NCBI GenBank assembly: GCA_001689515.1
Contig: LUJR01000036.1
Span: 1 to 59,427 of the forward strand
Direction: 5' to 3'
Length of the DNA: 59,427 nt
Origin: Bacteroidales bacterium M7
GTDB taxonomy: Bacteria; Bacteroidota; Bacteroidia; Bacteroidales; Muribaculaceae
How positions within the stretch are numbered: position 1 is the stretch's first letter; every line of letters begins with the position of its first letter. The translations under genes and the position numbers were made by a program. Shown here in pieces: positions 1 to 7,505 of this stretch. The notes under the pieces are model-generated. The model did no database searches. It was not told where the DNA came from and saw only the letters and a list, made by a program, of their open reading frames with translations.

Positions 1-111
1 TGGAAGAACCAGACCCTCAAGGGCTCTGACTTCCCCGCCCACTACAACCTCTATCCTCTGCCCAGCGCCATTGTGTCGCTCGCAGGCATGAAGCAGAACC
101 CCGGCTATTGA
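1..111 (+). CDS. SusD-like nutrient-binding lipoprotein, C-terminal end only
   Basis: The window opens inside a gene. The first 36 codons are open and end with a tyrosine followed by TGA at 109-111. The last residues (…GMKQNPGY) match the C-terminus of the complete SusD at 5829-7469, which also ends QNPGY and has WKNQ at the equivalent place about 35 residues earlier. SusD proteins are surface lipoproteins that cap the SusC channel and bind glycan. This is the susD of the + strand cassette; its susC should lie to the left, outside the window. Only the C-terminal end can be judged. Confidence 0.85.
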   Translation, partial: WKNQTLKGSDFPAHYNLYPLPSAIVSLAGMKQNPGY

Positions 112-157
112 TGCCCGACGATTATAACACCTACACTAAACACAGAATCTAACGACA

Positions 158-1117
158 ATGAAAAAAATATCAATATTTGCCGCCGCCATGGGAGTGGTGC
201 TCGGACTGACATCGTGCGAGTCCACCACCGACCCCAAGCTCCAGCTTCCCGACCAGGATGCCACGGCGGTGTCATTCCAGATCAACGAGCCAGCCTACGC
301 TACCCAGGAGCTCCAGCTCCAGAGCGGCGACGAGGCAACTCTGGCATTCCAGGTGCATTCACAGCCCGACTACGGCTTCCCGGCAGCTGTCAGCTACACC
401 GCACAGGTGTCGCTGACAGGCAACTGGGGCGTCCCCGAAGAGGTATACACCATCGGATACGACGTGGTTCAGAAAGGTGAGGCAAACCACACAGTGGTGT
501 TGACACAGAAGAGCCTCGCCAACGCCATAACATACCTGAATGGTTTCTCTAAGTCACTTGACAAGGAAACAGGCAACCAGACCATCTATGACGGCGATGG
601 CAATGTGTACACCGGTCCCATGGAGCAGCCTGTACCTGCCAAGGTGTATCTCCGTGCCATAGCTCAGATAGGCGACGTGGAGAGCTCTCGCTGCTACTCC
701 AATGCCGTGGAGCTCTCGCAGGTCAAGTGGTTCATCAACTTCCGCGAATCAGGCCATATATACCTCATCGGTAAGCCTCAGGGCTGGGACATCGCCAACG
801 GCAGCATGATGCTATTTGAGAACGATGACGAAATCGGCACCAAGATCTATCACGGACATTTCAATATCGATGCAAATCCTCTGGAGCTCGGGTTCCGCTT
901 CTACACCGAACTCGGCAACTGGGACAGTGGCTCCATAGGTGCTGCCGCAGCTGACGGCGATAACAAGGATTGCGAATTCAATGCTGAAGGCATCTACAGC
1001 GGCGACGTGGTGATGGGCAAGGGCAACTTCCAGTTCCCGACCTGGCCCGGCGGCGAGATGTATATCATCGTCGATCTCAACTCCATGAAGATAACCGTTT
1101 CTGACCACGAGCTCTGA
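158..1117 (+). CDS. SusE-like outer-membrane glycan-binding lipoprotein
   Basis: 319 residues. The N-terminus is a lipoprotein signal (MKKISIFAAAMG…) with the lipobox LTSC, acylated at Cys20. SusE proteins sit on the cell surface beside SusC/SusD and bind the glycan being imported. Residues about 35-190 look like the SusE N-terminal Ig-like region. A C-terminal carbohydrate-module-like domain starts at the motif YLIGKPQGWD (about residue 202), typical of the SusE/SusF starch-binding fold. It lies 46 nt after the susD fragment and 52 nt before the susF-like gene on the same strand, so it is the third gene of a susCDEF-type operon. The paralogue at 4469-5776 is longer (435 residues), so this copy carries fewer C-terminal modules. 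The glycan cannot be told from sequence. Confidence 0.85.
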   Translation: MKKISIFAAAMGVVLGLTSCESTTDPKLQLPDQDATAVSFQINEPAYATQELQLQSGDEATLAFQVHSQPDYGFPAAVSYTAQVSLTGNWGVPEEVYTIGYDVVQKGEANHTVVLTQKSLANAITYLNGFSKSLDKETGNQTIYDGDGNVYTGPMEQPVPAKVYLRAIAQIGDVESSRCYSNAVELSQVKWFINFRESGHIYLIGKPQGWDIANGSMMLFENDDEIGTKIYHGHFNIDANPLELGFRFYTELGNWDSGSIGAAAADGDNKDCEFNAEGIYSGDVVMGKGNFQFPTWPGGEMYIIVDLNSMKITVSDHEL

Positions 1118-1169
1118 TAGGGCGGATGGTAATTTGCTAAACAACACAACAAACGACACAACAAGCACA

Positions 1170-2693
1170 ATGAAAAAACTCAAATATCTGAGTGCTCTCA
1201 TACTGGCAGCAGGCATTACCGCCTGCAGCCAGTACGAGGAGCCCAATCCCAAGGTTCCCGTCACATCACAGGAGACAATCCTCAATGTCAACGGCATCAA
1301 AGTGGCATCAAGCCAGTATCTCACTCCGGATGAGGAGACCGGCGAACTTGCCACTATAGACCTCGGAGCCTACAGCAAACTCGGCTATCCCATCAAGATG
1401 GCAGATGTGACAGTAGACCAGAGCGAATTTCCCGCCGGTTACCAACTCTACTTCAAGATGTGGCTCGCCGACAACGAGCAGTTTACCGATGCCAACGAGG
1501 TACCCTGCTCTCTGACCGACGGAGTCCTCTCAACCACAGCAGCAGATCTTCAGGCTGTATATGAGAAGATGTATGGCAGAAAGTCAGACGAGCACGACGT
1601 GTGGGTGCGCTACGCAGGCTATGTAAAGAGCGATAACGTCAGCAATGTACGCCTCAACGGAAGCGACTACTGGTATGCCACCCAGGAGTTCGTTCTTGCC
1701 CCGATTCCCCCGGATTTCATGGTCGAATCTGCTTATTACCTCCTCGGCACCGTCAACGGCTGGAGCGTTGGTGGAGCTCTTAAGATGAGCCACTCCGACA
1801 AGGATGTATATGACGACCCCGTATTCTACATCACTGTAGATGTCGATGCGGCTGCCATCTCTGCCAACAGCGGATGGTGGTGGAAGATCATACCACAGTC
1901 AACCCAGGAGGCTGGTGATTGGGTCAGCGGAGCCGATACACAGTTTGGCGTTGCGACCAACGGCGACGATGCCCTCTCTGGCAAGCTTGTAGCCGCAACT
2001 GCGACAGCCGAGGCTAATGCCGGAGCCATCCAGACACCTGGCAAGTATGTTCTCGTCATCAATCTTGAACTGATGACCTACGAGTTTGCACCCTACTATG
2101 AGTGCTTCTGGACTCCCGGTGGCGCAAGTGACTGGTTCAATGGTGATGCTGATGCTGTCGCCAAGATTTATCCTGCCCCTGGCGGCGCATACTATGAGTC
2201 GTGGATTCCTATTGACGGTTCTTTCAAGTTTACCAGCCAGCCCAATTGGGACGGCATAAACTTCGGTTCGGCAGCCACAGCCGGCACACTTTCGACCGAC
2301 GGCGGTGCCGGCGACCTCAAAGTCGATAATGTAGCAGGTCTCTACTGTGTGCGCATGAGTCCTATTTTCCTGACTTGGGAGACCGTCTACGGTCCCGTGC
2401 AGTCATGGGGTATAGTCGGTGGCTTCGCAGCCTCAAATTGGGCTGACGGACAGGATGTCATAATGACCCCTGATGCTAATAAGCAGGTATGGACAGCCAC
2501 GGTAACCTTTGCCGCTGGAGACGAATTCAAATTCCGTGCAGATGGCGGATGGGATATACAATATGCTGGAGATATTGATAATCTTGAATGTTCAGGTGGT
2601 GCTTCAAACCTTGTCGCTCCAGGAGCCGGCACCTACGAGGTCACCCTTGACCTGCGTCAAGTGCCTTTCCACGCAAGCATGAGAGCGATCTAA
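1170..2693 (+). CDS. SusF-like outer-membrane glycan-binding lipoprotein
   Basis: 507 residues from the ATG at 1170. An in-frame ATG 36 nt upstream would put 12 polar residues before the signal peptide, so I chose the start that gives MKKLKYLSALILAAG with lipobox ITAC. After the Cys comes SQYEEP, the same linker as in the paralogue at 2844-4358. Three glycan-binding-type beta domains can be recognised by their repeated signature: AYYLLGTVNGWS, FWTPGGASDW and WGIVGGFAASNW, the last ending in the short strand near the C-terminus. It is the last gene of the + strand susCDEF-type cassette and is followed by a strong terminator. Function (surface glycan binding) is from the family; specificity is unknown. 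Confidence 0.85.
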   Translation: MKKLKYLSALILAAGITACSQYEEPNPKVPVTSQETILNVNGIKVASSQYLTPDEETGELATIDLGAYSKLGYPIKMADVTVDQSEFPAGYQLYFKMWLADNEQFTDANEVPCSLTDGVLSTTAADLQAVYEKMYGRKSDEHDVWVRYAGYVKSDNVSNVRLNGSDYWYATQEFVLAPIPPDFMVESAYYLLGTVNGWSVGGALKMSHSDKDVYDDPVFYITVDVDAAAISANSGWWWKIIPQSTQEAGDWVSGADTQFGVATNGDDALSGKLVAATATAEANAGAIQTPGKYVLVINLELMTYEFAPYYECFWTPGGASDWFNGDADAVAKIYPAPGGAYYESWIPIDGSFKFTSQPNWDGINFGSAATAGTLSTDGGAGDLKVDNVAGLYCVRMSPIFLTWETVYGPVQSWGIVGGFAASNWADGQDVIMTPDANKQVWTATVTFAAGDEFKFRADGGWDIQYAGDIDNLECSGGASNLVAPGAGTYEVTLDLRQVPFHASMRAI

Positions 2694-2728
2694 TACCATA
2701 CGACGGACACACTAACCTATGACACGTA

Positions 2729-2756
2729 GCGACGCCCCCGCACGGGCGTCGCTTTT
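2729..2756 (+). terminator. Rho-independent terminator of the + strand sus cassette
   Basis: A 9-bp perfect stem GCGACGCCC/GGGCGTCGC with a 6-nt loop is followed at once by TTTTGTGT. It lies 36 nt after the susF stop. Confidence 0.85.
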
Positions 2757-2776
2757 GTGTCCTGCTGAAACACAAT

Positions 2777-2813
2777 GAGAGGGCGGATCCCATCAACGGG
2801 AACCCGCCCTCTC
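2777..2813. terminator. hairpin between the two convergent sus cassettes
   Basis: A 10-bp perfect stem GAGAGGGCGG/CCGCCCTCTC encloses a 17-nt loop with inner complementarity. It lies 31 nt beyond the stop of the - strand susF and 20 nt past the + strand terminator. There is no long T run on either side, so it is probably a 3' end or stabilising hairpin for the - strand transcript. Confidence 0.5.
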
Positions 2814-2843
2814 TGCTTGTCGTATGAGAAATTTGTAATATGC

Positions 2844-4358
2844 TTACTTCTTCACGAGAGTTGCGTGGTAGGGGAGAGAGCCGAGATAGAGGGTAATCTC
2901 ATAAGTGCCGGCTTCGTCGCAGACGAGGTTTTCTGCGCCGCCCTGCATGCTCAGGTCGTTAATGTCAACGCCGAGGGCGATATCCCAGTTGTCGTTGCAG
3001 CGGAACTTGTATTCGCCTGCGGTCATTGCCACGGTGCCTGTCCATGTGAGCATATCGTCAGAGGGCGTCAGATTGGTCTGAGCATCCCATCCGGCAGGTG
3101 TGGCAGCACCAATCACACCGATGGTCTCAATCTTGACAGGAGTCTTGTAGGTCATGTTGACGATGTCGGCATAGACGAAGTTTAGACCTGCCTCAGATAC
3201 GGCGATGTTGCCTGCACCGCCATCGGCAGATAGTTCACCCACGCCGTTGGCATCAGGAGCAGTGCCGAGACCGTAGCTGATGCCATCCCAATTAGGCTGA
3301 GTAGAGAATTTGAACTCGCCATCGGCTATGGTGAAGCCCTGATAGATGGCGTAATCCCAAGTGGGTATCAGCATTGAGGCTGTCTGAGACCATCCGTTGC
3401 CGCCACCAGGAGTGTAGAGGTAAGGATAGGCGAGTTTGAACTCGTAGGTCTGGTCAAGCATGTTGATGGTGAGCTGGAATGTGCCCTGCTGATCCCATTT
3501 GCTAGCCTGTGCACCCTCATTGACGAGCACGCCCTCGGCTGCAGTGTCGCCATCAGTAGCAACACCATAGGCAGCGTCCCAGTTGAAACTGTCAGTAGCC
3601 TCATCGATGGCGCTTTGAGGGATAATCTTCCACCACCATCCGGCAGCAGCAGTTTCGGCATCGACATCAAATGTCAGAGTGAACACAGGATCATCATAAG
3701 CCGACTTGTCAGAGTGGCTGAACTTTATCAGGTCAGCAGCAGCACCGCTCCATCCGTTGGCAGTGCCCACCAGGTAGTAAGCCTCCTCGATGACGATGCC
3801 GAGATCCACTGGGGTAACCTCGAACTCGATTGGGCCATAGTAGAAATCATTGCCGCCGAGGCGCACGTTAGCCACCTCGGTGTTGCTGCCTGTGCCCTGT
3901 GAGGCTGTGATGGCAAAACGGCCATACACCTTACGTGTGGCGGGGTTCTTACCTATCACGCTCTGGAAAGCATTGGAGAGGTCTTCTGCGCTGACAGTGA
4001 TTACGTTGTCAACGATCTTGGTGGAAATGGTCTCTATCTTGGCAAAGTCTGATGCTCCCGAGAGCTCCATGGTAGCGGAGAAGTTGCTATAAGAAGGGTT
4101 ATAGGTAGCCGGGTCAATGGTGATATCGGCTATCTTGACAGGGTATCCGATACGGATATAACCTTCAAGGTCGGCAGGGATGAAAGTGGCAGCCTCGGCA
4201 TCGTAGAGCGAAGGGTCGATAGTCACGCTTACTCCATCGGCGTTGAGACCCTGCTGGGGTTCATGGACTGCCACGATGGGTGTGGGCTCCTCGTACTGAC
4301 TGCACGCAGCGAATGCGAGTCCTACCAGCAGCGAGCTCAGATATTTGAGTGATTTCAT
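2844..4358 (-). CDS. SusF-like outer-membrane glycan-binding lipoprotein, second cassette
   Basis: 504 residues. Signal peptide MKSLKYLSSLLVGLAF with lipobox FAAC, then SQYEEPTP; signal and linker are almost the same as in the + strand susF at 1170-2693, so the two are paralogues of one cassette type. The three-domain build is the same: AYYLVGTANGWSG, LYTPGGGNGWS, and a last domain starting IGVIGAATPAGW and ending with a short strand LPYHATLVKK. It is the distal gene of the - strand susC'DEF cassette and converges on the + strand cassette. Between the last two domains the two SusF proteins are similar in pattern but clearly diverged, as expected if they bind different glycans. Confidence 0.85.
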   Translation of the reverse strand: MKSLKYLSSLLVGLAFAACSQYEEPTPIVAVHEPQQGLNADGVSVTIDPSLYDAEAATFIPADLEGYIRIGYPVKIADITIDPATYNPSYSNFSATMELSGASDFAKIETISTKIVDNVITVSAEDLSNAFQSVIGKNPATRKVYGRFAITASQGTGSNTEVANVRLGGNDFYYGPIEFEVTPVDLGIVIEEAYYLVGTANGWSGAAADLIKFSHSDKSAYDDPVFTLTFDVDAETAAAGWWWKIIPQSAIDEATDSFNWDAAYGVATDGDTAAEGVLVNEGAQASKWDQQGTFQLTINMLDQTYEFKLAYPYLYTPGGGNGWSQTASMLIPTWDYAIYQGFTIADGEFKFSTQPNWDGISYGLGTAPDANGVGELSADGGAGNIAVSEAGLNFVYADIVNMTYKTPVKIETIGVIGAATPAGWDAQTNLTPSDDMLTWTGTVAMTAGEYKFRCNDNWDIALGVDINDLSMQGGAENLVCDEAGTYEITLYLGSLPYHATLVKK

Positions 4359-4408
4359 TGTTTGGTTTTCGTTAATGTTGGGGTTATGTCAGTTTGTCTA
4401 TCCTTTGT

Positions 4409-4444
4409 GGTGTAGAAACGGATATGCATATCCGTATCTACACC
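4409..4444. repeat. 36-bp near-perfect palindrome between susE and susF
   Basis: The 17-nt arms GGTGTAGAAACGGATAT and ATATCCGTATCTACACC differ by one base and meet at a central GC. It lies in the 110-nt gap between the - strand susE stop and the susF start. There is no T run, so it is more likely an RNA-processing or stabilising hairpin, or a protein-binding site, than a terminator. Confidence 0.6.
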
Positions 4445-4468
4445 AGAGGATGTGGTTCTGACTACATT

Positions 4469-5776
4469 TTATTCTGTATATGAGAACTTATTGGTATTGC
4501 CGTCAACAGTAAATGTGATGGTCTTGCCTGCTGCATCAGCTATGACGAAGCAGCCAGAGCCAGCCACGCAGGGATATTCCGTGCCGGCGGTGACATTTAC
4601 GTTATCACCATCAGCCTCAGCGGCTGCATATTTGGCAGTGCCGTTCCAACCGCAGAGTACATCATAAAAGCGAAAATAGAGTGCACCCTCCTCATTTACC
4701 TGATCGGCAGCTATAGTCCATGTAGCTTTGTAAACCTGATCGCCATTGTCTGTGAGCTTCCAGTTGGCATATATGTCAGCGGAGCTTTCATCAGGAGCAG
4801 CCCAACCGCTGTTGTTGCCTACCATGAAGAGACTTGATGTGACCACAGGTGCTGAGCCACCACCAGCCTCGATCTTGATGGTCATGGCGTTGAGGTCAAC
4901 GGTCATAGAGATTTCGCCGCCAACCCAGTCGATTGACCAGTTGCTCTGACCAGGATTGGTAACAGAACCTTCATATACGCCATCGGTGAGTGTAGTAGGT
5001 ATGTCGGTCATATCATCGGGACCTGCGCCATACTGTACGCTCTTGTCACCCCAGCCTACGAGTTCCTTGAGGAAACGGAATGCCTGGGTGCCGGCTGGCA
5101 TGTCAAATGATGCGAAGTAGACGTTAGAACCTACGGCTGTTTCCTCTAGGACAGGATTTGTAGTTGCTGGATCAGCCGATGGATCCCATGAGTTGGGAGT
5201 CTGGAACGAACCTACAAGATAGAGTTTGGCTTTGGTCTTGAACGCCTTGAAGAACTTGACTGAGTCAAATTTCACAAGGTTTGAGTAACCCTGGCTGCCT
5301 TCCACGCCCTTGAGCTGTGACTTTGCACGGACATACACGGGAGCTGCGGGCAGATCCTGGTAGTTGTCAAGATCAGCAGTGAAGCCGTGGAGGGTACAGA
5401 GGGCTTCGGCAAGCTGGGTCTGACGGAAAGTCATCACAGGGCTTGATGCCTTGTCAGATGTCATTTCTACTACCTTACCGTCTTTTTCGTTCTGTGCGAT
5501 GGTCTCAAGGTCAAGAGCCTCGGGAGTCAGACCCACAAGCAGACTATAGTTGACCGAGGCATTGAAGCCATAGTCGGGCTGCTGATATACGCTCAGGGTG
5601 AGCATGTCGTTTGCGCCCTCGCCGAGAACGAGCTCCTGGCTTGCGAAAGGAGGAGTGTTAAGCTCGAATGTGGGGACTTTGTCGTTCAATGGGGTATATA
5701 CCGGCTCCTTGTCGTCTGAGCAAGACGAGAGGGCGAGAGCCGCCATACCAGCCATCAGAAGTGTTATCTTTTTCAT
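4469..5776 (-). CDS. SusE-like outer-membrane glycan-binding lipoprotein, second cassette
   Basis: 435 residues. Lipoprotein signal MKKITLLMAGMAALALSSC, then a SusE-type N-terminal domain (PTFELNTPPFASQELVLGEG parallels the region after the lipobox in the + strand SusE at 158-1117). Two C-terminal carbohydrate-module-like domains follow, starting near LYLVGSFQTPNSWD (about residue 184) and LFMVGNNSGWAAPD (about residue 317). The + strand paralogue has only the first of these, so one module has been gained here or lost there. The gene follows susD by 52 nt on the - strand. Its role is surface glycan binding with SusC/SusD. Confidence 0.85.
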   Translation of the reverse strand: MKKITLLMAGMAALALSSCSDDKEPVYTPLNDKVPTFELNTPPFASQELVLGEGANDMLTLSVYQQPDYGFNASVNYSLLVGLTPEALDLETIAQNEKDGKVVEMTSDKASSPVMTFRQTQLAEALCTLHGFTADLDNYQDLPAAPVYVRAKSQLKGVEGSQGYSNLVKFDSVKFFKAFKTKAKLYLVGSFQTPNSWDPSADPATTNPVLEETAVGSNVYFASFDMPAGTQAFRFLKELVGWGDKSVQYGAGPDDMTDIPTTLTDGVYEGSVTNPGQSNWSIDWVGGEISMTVDLNAMTIKIEAGGGSAPVVTSSLFMVGNNSGWAAPDESSADIYANWKLTDNGDQVYKATWTIAADQVNEEGALYFRFYDVLCGWNGTAKYAAAEADGDNVNVTAGTEYPCVAGSGCFVIADAAGKTITFTVDGNTNKFSYTE

Positions 5777-5828
5777 TGATTGATGATTCAGTTTTTCGTG
5801 AGTGATTTACTGATAGAGTGATAATGGA

Positions 5829-7469
5829 TTAGTATCCGGGGTTCTGAGTGTATCCAGCCACGTCAAGCATGGTACCAGGAATAGGCCACAGCATAGCGCG
5901 GTCAGGAAGATTTGCTCCGTCAAGTACCTGGTTTTTCCATGTCCAGTTATAGCCTTTAAGCCACTTGCCGTCACGGATAAGGTCGGTACGACGTGTGCAC
6001 TCGGTATAGAGTTCGCGCTGACGCTCTTCCATTACGTTCTGGAGTGTCAATTCACTGGCATCCCATGTCGCCACACCTGCACGCTTGCGGATGTAATTGA
6101 CAAATTTAAGTGACTCGGTATTGTGTCCGAGAGAGCCGCGGAGGTCTGCTTCAGCAGCTGACAGATATACCTCGGCGAGACGAATCATGGCATAATCGCT
6201 GCTGAGGAACTCAGTGGTACCCGTTGCCGGAAGCACCGTGTTGCCCAGATTGTCGATATCCCAGCCTATATACTTCAAAGGCAGATAACCGCATGACTGC
6301 TGATGGTCAAGATTATAGACAGGATTAGCGTCAAATGAATATCCATCCGCGGAAGTCGCCCAGAAGCGAACGCGTGCATCGGCAGAGGATGTCATGGTTG
6401 CGTCGTCCCACTCAAATTTATCGGCAAGCTGCTTGCGCGCAGTCATACAGCCCCATGATCCGCCAGAGTTCCACTTGGTTTTGTCTGACTTGGAATTAAG
6501 GAATGCATTGAGCATGAATGAGCTGCCAGACCATGCCCTTGTGTGGTCAGGATCCTGTGGCAGTCCCCAGATGATTTCAGAGACGGAACCACCGGCACCT
6601 TTGACATACTGGCTGTTATTTGCAGCGAACAGTTTGGCGTAGTCATCAACGAGGCCAGAATTGTCAAGACCGCCAGAATGCTGAGCGATAATCTGCTTGC
6701 ACATGTCCCAGCACTTTGCCCATTGAGGAGTGCCGGTGTAGATCTCTGCATTGAGATAGAACTTCATCAGCACCGCCATGCCGACTTCTTTGCCTACGTA
6801 AGCCCATGTCTGGCTGTAGTCATTGCCGTATTCGGCTACTGCAGCCTCAAGGTCTGCAACAGCGCGGTTGTAAGCCTCTGCACGGGTCAACTGCTCGGGA
6901 GCTTCACCCTGGGGCGTATTCTCGTCAGCATAACCGATGTTGCCGTAGAGGTCAATCAGGTAGTAATAGCATGCGCCACGGAGTATCTTTGCCTGCTTTA
7001 CGAAGTTCTGAGCGTCTCGCTGCTGGTCTGCGGATGACAGACCATACTTGTCCTCCTGAACATTCTTGATGAATAGGTTACACATGGCAATGTTACAGGT
7101 CATGCGAGAATATGTACCGAGCACAGCTGCATTACTGGGCGCAGCAAAGCCATATTGTACTTCTGCCTGGAGATAGTCGTTGTCAGTTGAGAGCCAGTTG
7201 GCTTCATCTGTCGGAATGGTTTCCAGATTGAATATGGCACGTTGGAATGTACCCATGCCGCCGTCAAAACCTGATACTGGGCTATTGCCATTTACGCCAG
7301 AAGATGTGAACTGAAGCTGAACATTGGCGAAATCCTCGTAGAGCTTGCCTGTCAGGTCTGTCTCCTCCTGAGGATTTTTAGGTGTCAGATCCATATCACT
7401 GGTGCACGAAGCAAGCCCGAAGGTTGCCACCGCTCCAATTGAAAGGATGAGTTTATTGATGGTTTTCAT
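5829..7469 (-). CDS. SusD/RagB family nutrient-binding lipoprotein
   Basis: 546 residues. Signal peptide with lipobox GLASC, followed by TSDMDLTPKNP, the usual start of a mature SusD. The family features are a helical TPR-like core (residues about 90-250, including AKILRGACYYYLIDLYGNI), the motif RLAEVYLSAAEADLRG, and the C-terminal RKRAGV…QRELYTECTRRTDLIR segment. It ends with WPIPGTMLD…QNPGY. It caps the SusC barrel at the cell surface. The start is 36 nt from the stop of the truncated susC, so the two are co-transcribed. Because that susC has no 5' end here, this SusD is probably silent in the orientation sequenced. Confidence 0.93.
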   Translation of the reverse strand: MKTINKLILSIGAVATFGLASCTSDMDLTPKNPQEETDLTGKLYEDFANVQLQFTSSGVNGNSPVSGFDGGMGTFQRAIFNLETIPTDEANWLSTDNDYLQAEVQYGFAAPSNAAVLGTYSRMTCNIAMCNLFIKNVQEDKYGLSSADQQRDAQNFVKQAKILRGACYYYLIDLYGNIGYADENTPQGEAPEQLTRAEAYNRAVADLEAAVAEYGNDYSQTWAYVGKEVGMAVLMKFYLNAEIYTGTPQWAKCWDMCKQIIAQHSGGLDNSGLVDDYAKLFAANNSQYVKGAGGSVSEIIWGLPQDPDHTRAWSGSSFMLNAFLNSKSDKTKWNSGGSWGCMTARKQLADKFEWDDATMTSSADARVRFWATSADGYSFDANPVYNLDHQQSCGYLPLKYIGWDIDNLGNTVLPATGTTEFLSSDYAMIRLAEVYLSAAEADLRGSLGHNTESLKFVNYIRKRAGVATWDASELTLQNVMEERQRELYTECTRRTDLIRDGKWLKGYNWTWKNQVLDGANLPDRAMLWPIPGTMLDVAGYTQNPGY

Positions 7470-7505
7470 ATATTGGTTTCTATACTTGTGCTTTTGTTAT
7501 TTGGA

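Noticed and set aside
812..1354. Long antisense open frames across the sus genes and other GC-rich genes
   Set aside because: They mirror real genes on the other strand, lack family features and have no start context; the same holds for most other overlapping frames in the window.
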